Source: Elusimicrobiota bacterium
Lineage (GTDB): Bacteria > Elusimicrobiota > Elusimicrobia > UBA1565 > UBA9628
Length of the DNA stretch: 32,145 nucleotides
Assembly (NCBI GenBank): GCA_016212825.1
Contig: JACRDS010000005.1
Coordinates: forward strand, 1-32,145
Reading direction: 5' to 3'
Program-made: the position numbers and the translations under genes
The notes under the pieces: model-generated
What the model saw: only the letters and a program-made list of their open reading frames with translations
Told to the model about the DNA's origin: nothing
The model's database searches: none
Part shown: positions 23,989 to 30,490 of the stretch, one piece after another
How the letters are laid out: each line of letters opens with the position of its first letter
Numbering within the stretch: the first letter of the stretch is position 1

Positions 23989-24897
23989 CTAGTCCTGGCC
24001 TGCCGCGGCGGCGGGGAGGGGCAAGACTCCGGCCTGTCCGCGCAAGGTGATGTGAGACAGCCAGAAGGCTCCGGATAGGGTCACGGCCAAGCCCGCCACC
24101 TGGACCGGGGCGATGCTCTCCCGTCCCAGGCCCCAGGAGAAGAGCATGGTCAGCGCCGGGTAGGAGAGCAGGAAGGCGGTGGCCTTGGCCAGGTCCATGC
24201 GCAGGATCGCCCCGTACCAGAGCAGCAGGGCCAGGGCGTTCATGAGCAGGCCCTGCAGGGTCAGCAGCCCCAGGGCGCCCGGCGACCAGCTCCAGCGCCC
24301 TCCGTGGAGCAGGGCCCAGGCGGAGAACGGGGCCAGGATGAATAGGCCGAAGAAGTTCCGGGTCCCGGAGACCAGGACCGGATCGAGGTCCTTGGGCAGG
24401 CGCTTGGCCGCCACGTGGCTGACCTGGTACATCCACGGGGTGAGCAGGATCATCAGGTCGCCTTTCCAGCGCAGGGAGCCCAGGTCGTGGGCCATGATGA
24501 GGCCGGTCCCCGCCATGACCAGGACGCTGGCGGCCAGCTGCCGGGGGCCGATTCGCTCCCGGAGCAGCCAGGCGGAGAGCCCGGCGGAGTAGAGGACTTC
24601 CACCTGGGCCATGACCGCGGCGTTGGCCGGGGTGGTGTAGCGCAGGGCCTGCAGGTAGATCAGCGAGGCCGCGCAGCTCAGCGCCGCCATGGCCAGCAGG
24701 GGCAGGCCGACCCGGGGCTCCAGAGCCCGGCGCCAGCGGCCGCCGGCCAGGAGCCAGGGGCTGACGGCGAGCAGGCCCAGGAGCATCCCCGCATGGAAGA
24801 AGAACGGCGTGCTGTAGCGGCGCAGTCCGCTCTGACCGATGATGGGCCAGAATGCGTTGAGCAGCCAGCAGCCGACCAGGGCCGCGAAGGGGGGCAC
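23989..24897 (-). CDS. EamA/DMT-family permease
   Basis: The 302-residue protein has ten predicted membrane helices in two EamA repeats: first repeat from FAALVGCWLLNAFWPIIG, with ALRYTTPANAAVMAQVEVLYSA as the typical fourth-helix signature, and a second repeat from about residue 150. The ending AGLAVTLSGAFWLS matches the family. Such drug/metabolite transporters export amino acids, nucleosides or other small metabolites; the substrate cannot be read from sequence. GTG start with TATAAT exactly 6 nt upstream. It follows the PLD-like gene on the same strand after only 13 nt, and the -10 box occupies most of that gap, so it probably has its own promoter. Confidence 0.88.
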   Translation of the reverse strand: MPPFAALVGCWLLNAFWPIIGQSGLRRYSTPFFFHAGMLLGLLAVSPWLLAGGRWRRALEPRVGLPLLAMAALSCAASLIYLQALRYTTPANAAVMAQVEVLYSAGLSAWLLRERIGPRQLAASVLVMAGTGLIMAHDLGSLRWKGDLMILLTPWMYQVSHVAAKRLPKDLDPVLVSGTRNFFGLFILAPFSAWALLHGGRWSWSPGALGLLTLQGLLMNALALLLWYGAILRMDLAKATAFLLSYPALTMLFSWGLGRESIAPVQVAGLAVTLSGAFWLSHITLRGQAGVLPLPAAAAGQD

Positions 24898-24903
24898 GGC
24901 TAT

Positions 24904-24909
24904 ATTATA
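24904..24909 (-). promoter_or_regulatory. -10 box TATAAT in a 13-nt intergenic gap, 6 nt before GTG 24897
   Basis: On the minus strand TATAAT-atagcc-GTG. The perfect consensus hexamer lies within the whole gap between the PLD-like gene and the permease gene, in otherwise GC-rich DNA. Confidence 0.65.
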
Positions 24910-24910
24910 G

Positions 24911-27900
24911 CTATTCGACGAAGGCGGGCCCGGCGAGGACCGGGACGGGCAGGGTGTCGGACCACACGGGCAGGGCCTCGGAGCCGTGCCCGGCGTGCGC
25001 GACCGCGGTCTTGGGGGCGGCCTTGCGCTTGCGCGGGTTGGCCTTCCAGCCCTGCAGCCAGAGGCGCTCGAAATAGGCCACGTAGCCGGCCAGGTCGGCC
25101 GGGTCGTCCGTGAAGTTGGCGTTCTCGAAGCTGTTGTTCTCGGCGTTGGGCGAGTAGTTGAAGGAGCCGGTCTCCAGGAACTTGCCGTCGATGATCATCA
25201 TCTTGTTGTGCATCTTCTCGAACATGGGGTCGCCTTCGTCCCCGGCCGGGCCCGCCAGCAGGCGCACCTCGAAGCCGCGCGAAGCGAACCAGTCGTCGAG
25301 GTCGGCGAGCTTGGATTGGCTGTAGTCCATGAGGATGCGGATCTTGATCTCGGGGTGGCTGCGCTTCATCTCGAGCAGGGCGTCGGCAATCTTCTGGGAG
25401 TAGAAGCTGAACATCGCGATCTCTATGGAGGACTTGGCGGCCTTGATGGCCCGGACCAGGGCCTCCTCGATGTGCCCCTGGGGCGAGAAGAGCTGGCGGG
25501 GGAAGGCCTCGTCGTTGAGCTGGACAGGCGTCTCGGGATCCTGGGGCGGAGGCGGGATCTGCCGGCCGCGCCCGCTGGTCTGGGCCGCCTCGGTCTCGAC
25601 CTCCAGGGATTCGTCCGCCCCGGTCTTGTCCGCCTCGGACATGGTCTCCAGAGTCCGGTTGAGTATCTCCTCGAGCTTGTCGAAGTCCACGTCGTCGGCC
25701 AGGCCCCACATGTAGGAGAAGTAGCGGCCGTAGGAACCCACGCGCTTGGCGTCATCGGAGAACATCAGGTTCTCGAAATGATGCTTCTCCGCCACTTCGG
25801 TGAGGTTGTAGGAGCCGAAGGAGACGAGTTCCTCGTCCAGGACCAGGAACTTGTTGTGCATCACCCCGCTGCTCTTGCCCTTGAGGGTCTTCAGGGTGAA
25901 TTCCTTGGCCAGGGCCACGACCTCAGGCTTGGGCTTGCGGGGCTCTCCCGTGTGGCTGACGCCCGTGGTGTAGAGGTGGTTGCGGTCCAGGACGATCTCG
26001 ATGCTGACTCCGCGGGCCTTGGCCCGGCGCAGGGCCTCCAGGATGGGCTGGGAGGTGAACTCGTAGAGGGCCATGCGGATGGTCTTCCGGGCGGCATCGA
26101 TGGCCTTGACGTAGAGGGGCTCGATGGGCTCGTAAGGGAGCAGGGCGTGGGAGGGTAGCACGACCCCATGGAAGGAGACCGGACGCGCGGTCGGAAGCGG
26201 CGGCTCCGGCGGAGCCGGGGGCGTCGGCTGGGACGGCTGGGGGTTGAGGATGTCGTTGGTGAGTTCGGCGTCCGTGGGCAGGACCGGGACCTGTCCGGGC
26301 TTGGGATAGGGCCGTGCGATGGAGAACATGTGCCCGAAGGCGAAGGCGAAGGCTCCCGCGTCCTCGGGGTCGGCCAGGAAATGGGCGTTCTCGTAGTTGT
26401 CCATGGAGGCGCGCTTGGTCCAGTTGGCCGAGCCGGTCTCCACCAGCTTGCCGTCGAGGACCATGAACTTGTCGTGCATCTTCTCCGCCATGGGATACTC
26501 GCTCTCCGGGTCGGGGCCGGCCAGGACGCGCACCGCCACGCCCTGGCTGGCCAGCCAGGCGGCGTAGGGGCCGAAATACTCGGACTCGGACTGGCTTTCG
26601 TCGAAGACGACGCGCACCGTCAGGCCGCGTGCCCGCGCCCGGGCCAGGGCTTCGGCGATCTTCGTGGAGCGGATGGCGAACTGGGCCACGTCCACGGAGT
26701 CGTGGGCCGCGTCGATGGCCTTGACCACGGCGTCCTCGAGGACCGAGCCGTTGGGCATGAATATATAGGAAGGGAGCCTCACCCCGTTGAAGGCCACGCC
26801 GGGGCCGGTGTCGGCCGGCGGCGCGGGCACGGTCTTGGGCCAGTCATGGTCCTTGGCCTGGGCGAAGGGCACGCTGATGGACTTGAGATAGTCCCAGTAG
26901 GCGGAGAAGGACTTGACGCGGGCCGCCTCTACGCTGAAGAGGGCATTCTCGTAGTGGGAATGCTCCGCGGTGAAGGACCAGTTGAAGGAGCCGAACTCGG
27001 CCATCTTGCCGTCGAAGACCGCGAACTTGTTGTGGTTGATGCCGTATTGGGTGACGCCGCGCAGGACGCTGACCTCGAAGCCTTCGCGCAGGAGTCCCCA
27101 GATCTCGGGGGAGCGCCGGGGATGATAGTCTGAGTCCGGGTCGCCATGGGGGAAGGCATTGGAATGGTCGAGGATGATCTCGACCTTGACGCCGCGCTTC
27201 TTGGCGTCCTGCAGGGCGGCGAGCACGCCGCGCAACTTGAACTCGTAAAGGGCAATCTTGATGGAGGTCTTGGAGGCCTGGATGGCCTCGATGATCTTCT
27301 CCTCGACCGGGACATTGGGCCGCAGAGCGACGGACGGGAAGGTCTTCCCGTTGAACCTGACGTCGCGGTGGGGATAATCGGGGCCGCCTCCGTCGTCGGC
27401 GGAGGGGGATTTCCCCGGCTTGCCCTTGCGCTTGCGCTTCCCGACGCTCCCCGAATCGGAGCCGGCCTTCTCGGTCTCGGCCTCTTCGCCCGCCTCGACG
27501 GCCCCGGAGGCCGCGGCCGCTTCGGCGCCGAGCTTGAATTCGAAGCTGCGGTCCGCGAAGGACTTGGCGCCCTGAACGTCGCCGGCCGCGGGCTGCTCTT
27601 CGGGGAGGTCCTGGGCCAGGCGCTCCAGGGCCGTGCGGCCGGGATTGTTCTGGGGAGACTGCGGATCGACCGCCTCGGGGGCCGCAGTCTTGGGGAGGCT
27701 CAGGACCGGCGCGGCGGGCGCGGGCAGAGCGGGGATGAGTCCAGGGGCGACGGGGGCCTGCGGTATCGGAAGTTCCGCAGGTCCCGGCCGGACGGACGTC
27801 CTTACGGCCGGGGCGGCGCCCGGATTATGCAGGGCGCCGGTCAATCCGGCCTGCGGGAGCAGGGCGTTGAGCTGGCGGTCGGCGGAAGGGGCGGCGAGGG

Positions 27901-28012
27901 TCGGGAGGACGGCGTTGATCCCGGCGGGGGCCGCGATCTTGACGGTCTGGACGTTGGCGGCCCAGCCCGTATTGAGGAGGGCGACGAGCAGGACCTTGAG
28001 GCCTGTCATCAT
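24911..28012 (-). CDS. Exported protein with four phospholipase D (HKD) motifs
   Basis: The 1033-residue protein has a Sec signal (MMTGLKVLLVALLNTGWA) and a long low-complexity Pro/Ala region to about residue 205 with a basic KRKRKGK stretch. Four PLD-like domains follow, each with HxK and a downstream G-S-x-N: H327-N-K (then FGSFNWS), H513-D-K (TGSANWT), H719-N-K (FGSYNLT) and H935-N-K (TGSFNYS). Each domain repeats a helix like KTSIKIALYEFK before its catalytic part. Two HKD motifs make one active site, so two sites or two dimers are possible. Family members cut phosphodiester bonds in lipids or nucleic acid. Acting outside the cytoplasm, this could be a secreted nuclease or lipase. ATG 28012 sits 6 nt after TATGCT; ATG 28018 would add two residues. 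Confidence 0.88.
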   Translation of the reverse strand: MMTGLKVLLVALLNTGWAANVQTVKIAAPAGINAVLPTLAAPSADRQLNALLPQAGLTGALHNPGAAPAVRTSVRPGPAELPIPQAPVAPGLIPALPAPAAPVLSLPKTAAPEAVDPQSPQNNPGRTALERLAQDLPEEQPAAGDVQGAKSFADRSFEFKLGAEAAAASGAVEAGEEAETEKAGSDSGSVGKRKRKGKPGKSPSADDGGGPDYPHRDVRFNGKTFPSVALRPNVPVEEKIIEAIQASKTSIKIALYEFKLRGVLAALQDAKKRGVKVEIILDHSNAFPHGDPDSDYHPRRSPEIWGLLREGFEVSVLRGVTQYGINHNKFAVFDGKMAEFGSFNWSFTAEHSHYENALFSVEAARVKSFSAYWDYLKSISVPFAQAKDHDWPKTVPAPPADTGPGVAFNGVRLPSYIFMPNGSVLEDAVVKAIDAAHDSVDVAQFAIRSTKIAEALARARARGLTVRVVFDESQSESEYFGPYAAWLASQGVAVRVLAGPDPESEYPMAEKMHDKFMVLDGKLVETGSANWTKRASMDNYENAHFLADPEDAGAFAFAFGHMFSIARPYPKPGQVPVLPTDAELTNDILNPQPSQPTPPAPPEPPLPTARPVSFHGVVLPSHALLPYEPIEPLYVKAIDAARKTIRMALYEFTSQPILEALRRAKARGVSIEIVLDRNHLYTTGVSHTGEPRKPKPEVVALAKEFTLKTLKGKSSGVMHNKFLVLDEELVSFGSYNLTEVAEKHHFENLMFSDDAKRVGSYGRYFSYMWGLADDVDFDKLEEILNRTLETMSEADKTGADESLEVETEAAQTSGRGRQIPPPPQDPETPVQLNDEAFPRQLFSPQGHIEEALVRAIKAAKSSIEIAMFSFYSQKIADALLEMKRSHPEIKIRILMDYSQSKLADLDDWFASRGFEVRLLAGPAGDEGDPMFEKMHNKMMIIDGKFLETGSFNYSPNAENNSFENANFTDDPADLAGYVAYFERLWLQGWKANPRKRKAAPKTAVAHAGHGSEALPVWSDTLPVPVLAGPAFVE

Positions 28013-28018
28013 GCCCAT

Positions 28019-28024
28019 AGCATA
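28019..28024 (-). promoter_or_regulatory. -10 box TATGCT, 6 nt before ATG 28012
   Basis: On the minus strand TATGCT-atgggc-ATG. A CTGACC hexamer 18 nt further upstream could be a -35. The spacing picks ATG 28012 over ATG 28018, which would be directly next to the box. Confidence 0.5.
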
Positions 28025-28169
28025 CTATGGGCTCCCCGCGGCGGTCAGCGGCAGAGGACCTAGGACCCTCGTGTCAGTCGGCCTATGATTTTTTGGGCTC
28101 TAGGGCCTAGAGGAGTCTGTGCGTTATAGGTGGAGTACGCCTCTGGATGTAAAAAGATGATAAAAGAAG
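28025..28169. other. Intergenic stretch with lower-GC palindromic content, no gene found
   Basis: Between the foldase stop and the PLD-like promoter lie 145 nt without a convincing frame. They contain a 6-bp hairpin with 3-nt loop (ctctag 28098-28103, ctagag 28107-28112), a related ctaggaccc motif near 28060, a T6 run (28089-28094) and A-rich runs (28149-28162). On the transcribed minus strand the T-rich block before the hairpin could end foldase transcripts, but hairpin and T-run are not in classical order. Confidence 0.4.
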
Positions 28170-29030
28170 CTACTCCTTGCCTCCGAGCGGCTTTATCTCC
28201 GCCTTGCGCCGCAGCTCCTGCAGGTAGTCCGGCAGCACGGCTTTCATCTTCTGCTGCAGCAGCACGTCGCGCAGGTCGTCCTTGACCTCCTCGAATCTCG
28301 CCGGCCGGGAGGGCTTGCGCCCCGAGACCTTGAGGACGAAGAAGCCCTGGGCGGAGGAGACGACGCGCACCTCGCCGTCCTTCATGGAGAAGACGATCTT
28401 GCCGATCTCGTCGGGCAGCATGTCCCGGGGCACGAAGCCGTAGTCTCCGCCGTATTGGCCCGTGGGGGCCAGGGATTTGGCGCGGGCCAGGGCCGCGAAG
28501 TCCGCCCCGTCCTTGAGCTTGGCGACGACCTCCTTGGCTTCCGCTTCCGTCTTGACGAAGATCTGGTGCAGATGCGCGGTCTCGGGGCTGGCGAGCTTCT
28601 CGCGCTTGTCCTGGAACGTCTTGCGCAGTTCCTCGTCCGCGACCGAGAGCTTGTGCGCGGAGACGATGAGCTTGCGCAGGACGATCTGCTCGGCGAGTTC
28701 GGCCTTGAGCTTCTCCTCCGAGCTGCCGTCGCGCTTGAGCTGGTTCTCGAAGAGGGCGGGGTTGTCGAACTGGGCCTTGAGCTTCTTGAAGCGCCTCTCG
28801 ACCTCCCCTTCGTCCGGCTTGAGGCCGGCCGACCGAGAGGCCTGGCGCAGGAGAAGTTCGTCGATCATCTCGTCGAGGGTCCCGGGCCCGAAGCGCTTCC
28901 AGAGACGGTCCATGACTTCGGACTGCCGGATGGTCGTGCCGTTGACCGAGACGATGTCCCGGTCGCCTTCCGCCCGGGCCGGGGCCGCCAGCAGCCCGGC
29001 GGCGGTGCAGAGCAAAAGGAGATTCTTCAT
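28170..29030 (-). CDS. Exported SurA/PpiC-type peptidyl-prolyl isomerase (foldase)
   Basis: The 286-residue protein has a signal peptide (MKNLLLLCTAAGLLAAPARA, cleaved after about residue 20). A SurA_N-like helical chaperone region follows (22-145, SVNGTTIRQSEVMDRLW, DEMIDELLLRQAS). Then comes one parvulin PPIase domain (about 149-240) with HLHQIFVKTEAEA, GADFAALARAKS, GGDYGFVPRDMLPDEI and GFFVLKVSGRK. Such proteins help outer-membrane or secreted proteins fold in the periplasm. The Cys at residue 8 lies inside the hydrophobic core without a proper lipobox, so PrsA-like lipidation is unlikely. ATG 29030 follows GGGAGGG. It is transcribed divergently from tryptophanase; the exported PLD-like protein downstream could be a client, but has its own promoter. 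Confidence 0.9.
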   Translation of the reverse strand: MKNLLLLCTAAGLLAAPARAEGDRDIVSVNGTTIRQSEVMDRLWKRFGPGTLDEMIDELLLRQASRSAGLKPDEGEVERRFKKLKAQFDNPALFENQLKRDGSSEEKLKAELAEQIVLRKLIVSAHKLSVADEELRKTFQDKREKLASPETAHLHQIFVKTEAEAKEVVAKLKDGADFAALARAKSLAPTGQYGGDYGFVPRDMLPDEIGKIVFSMKDGEVRVVSSAQGFFVLKVSGRKPSRPARFEEVKDDLRDVLLQQKMKAVLPDYLQELRRKAEIKPLGGKE

Positions 29031-29053
29031 TGACCCTCCCAAAAAGAGTACAA

Positions 29054-29063
29054 ATGATATAAT
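29054..29063. promoter_or_regulatory. Overlapping divergent -10 boxes
   Basis: On the plus strand TATAAT (29058-29063) precedes tryptophanase with a leader of about 35 nt. On the minus strand TATCAT (29059-29054) precedes the foldase with a leader of about 17 nt that contains its GGGAGGG ribosome site. The two boxes share two bases, so the two genes may compete for polymerase. Confidence 0.5.
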
Positions 29064-29104
29064 AAGCCGCGTGCCGGAGGGAAGCGCCGCCGGCTCCACC
29101 CATC

Positions 29105-30490
29105 ATGGACGGATCCTGGAAGACCATCGTCGAGCCTTTCCGCATCAAGACCGTGGAGCCCCTGGGCTTCACCACCGAGGCCGAGCGGGAAGGCATCCTG
29201 CGCGACGCCTGCTACAACGTCTTCGCCATCCCGGCCGACAAAGTGCTCATCGATTTCCTCACGGATTCGGGGACCGGCGCCATGTCCGCCGAGCAGTGGG
29301 CCGCCATCATGCGCGGGGACGAGTCCTACGCCGGGGCGCGCAGCTTCTTCGTCTTCGAGAAAGCCGTGCGCGACCTGACCGGCTACCGCTACGTCCTGCC
29401 CGTGCACCAGGGTCGCGCCGCGGAGCGCATCCTCATGGGCGTGGCCTGCTGCCCGGGCAAGACCGTCCTGGCCAACTCCCACTTCGACACCACCCGGGCC
29501 AACGTGGAGGCCTCCGGAGCCGCGGCCGTGGACCTGCCCGTGCCCGAGGCGCTGGACTTCCAGGTCCCCGGACCCTTCAAGGGGGACATGGACGTGCGGG
29601 CCCTGGAGGCCAAGATCCGCGAGCTGGGGCCCGGGAACATCCCCATGGTCATCATGACGCTGACCAACAACTCCCTGGGGGGGCAGCCCGTCTCCATGCG
29701 CAACCTGCGCGAGGTCTCCGAGGTCTGCCGACAGTACAAGATCCCGCTCATCCTCGACGTGGCGCGCTTCGCCGAGAACGCGTTCATGATCAAACTGCGC
29801 GAGTCCGGCTTCTCCACCCGTCCGGCCGCGGAGATCGCGCGCGAGATGTTCTCCCACGCTCAGGGCTGCATGATGAGCGCCAAGAAGGACGCGCTGGTCA
29901 ACATCGGCGGCTTCCTGGCGCTCAACGACCCGGAGTGGGTGGCGCGTTGCCGGGAAGCGCTCATCCTCACCGAGGGCTTCCCCACCTACGGCGGCCTGGC
30001 GGGGCGGGACCTGGAAGCCATGGCCCAGGGGCTCCGCGAGGTCCTCGATGAGCAGTACCTGACCTACCGCCTGCGCTCCGTGGAATATCTGGGCGAGGGG
30101 CTGCGCCGCGCCGGGGTCCCCATCGTGGAGCCGCCCGGAGGGCACGCCGTCTACGTGGACGCCAAGAGGTTCCTGCCGCACATCCCTCCGGACGGCTATC
30201 CCGGGCAGGTGCTGGCCTGCGAGCTCTACCGCCGGGCGGGCATCCGCGCGGTGGAGATCGGCTCGCTCATGTTCGGGCGGCGCCAGGGCGGGACCTTCAT
30301 CCCCGCCCCGATGGAGCTCGTGCGCCTGGCCATGCCGCGCCGCGTCTACACCCAGAGCCACATCGACTTCGTCATCGAAGTCTTCGCGGACATCGCCCGC
30401 CGCGTGCGGTCCCTGCGGAGCCTGCGCCTGCTGGCGAGCCCTCCGCGCCTGGCCCACTTCACGGCCAAGCTCGCCCCGGAGCCCGTCTGA
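29105..30490 (+). CDS. tnaA: Tryptophanase (tryptophan indole-lyase)
   Basis: The 461-residue protein aligns along its length with the PLP-dependent tryptophanase/tyrosine phenol-lyase family (E. coli TnaA has 471). Seen: PFRIKTVEPL near the start, LTDSGTGAMS, Tyr75 in GDESYAG, the PLP-binding Lys261 in MSAKKDALVNIGG, EGFPTYGGLAGRD and the arginines in MPRRVYTQSH. The substrate-specificity position reads VEIG (Ile385), as in tryptophanase, where tyrosine phenol-lyase has Arg (MERG). Several other stretches are phenol-lyase-like (YGGLAGRD, GVPIVEP), so it is divergent. It splits tryptophan to indole, pyruvate and ammonia. No tnaC-like leader peptide is seen in the leader of about 35 nt, and no Shine-Dalgarno. 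Its stop overlaps the start of the kinase gene. Confidence 0.9.
   Translation: MDGSWKTIVEPFRIKTVEPLGFTTEAEREGILRDACYNVFAIPADKVLIDFLTDSGTGAMSAEQWAAIMRGDESYAGARSFFVFEKAVRDLTGYRYVLPVHQGRAAERILMGVACCPGKTVLANSHFDTTRANVEASGAAAVDLPVPEALDFQVPGPFKGDMDVRALEAKIRELGPGNIPMVIMTLTNNSLGGQPVSMRNLREVSEVCRQYKIPLILDVARFAENAFMIKLRESGFSTRPAAEIAREMFSHAQGCMMSAKKDALVNIGGFLALNDPEWVARCREALILTEGFPTYGGLAGRDLEAMAQGLREVLDEQYLTYRLRSVEYLGEGLRRAGVPIVEPPGGHAVYVDAKRFLPHIPPDGYPGQVLACELYRRAGIRAVEIGSLMFGRRQGGTFIPAPMELVRLAMPRRVYTQSHIDFVIEVFADIARRVRSLRSLRLLASPPRLAHFTAKLAPEPV

Noticed and set aside
28098-28112. Intrinsic terminator of the foldase gene
   Set aside because: The hairpin is not followed by a U-run on the transcribed strand; A residues follow instead.
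28060-28169. A riboswitch in the leader of the PLD-like gene
   Set aside because: I could not match it to a known riboswitch core, and the -10 box at 28019 would leave this region outside the transcript.
29071-29104. GTG at 29071, 7 nt after TATAAT, as a leaderless start for tryptophanase
   Set aside because: It is out of frame with the tryptophanase sequence by one base; ATG 29105 gives the expected N-terminus.
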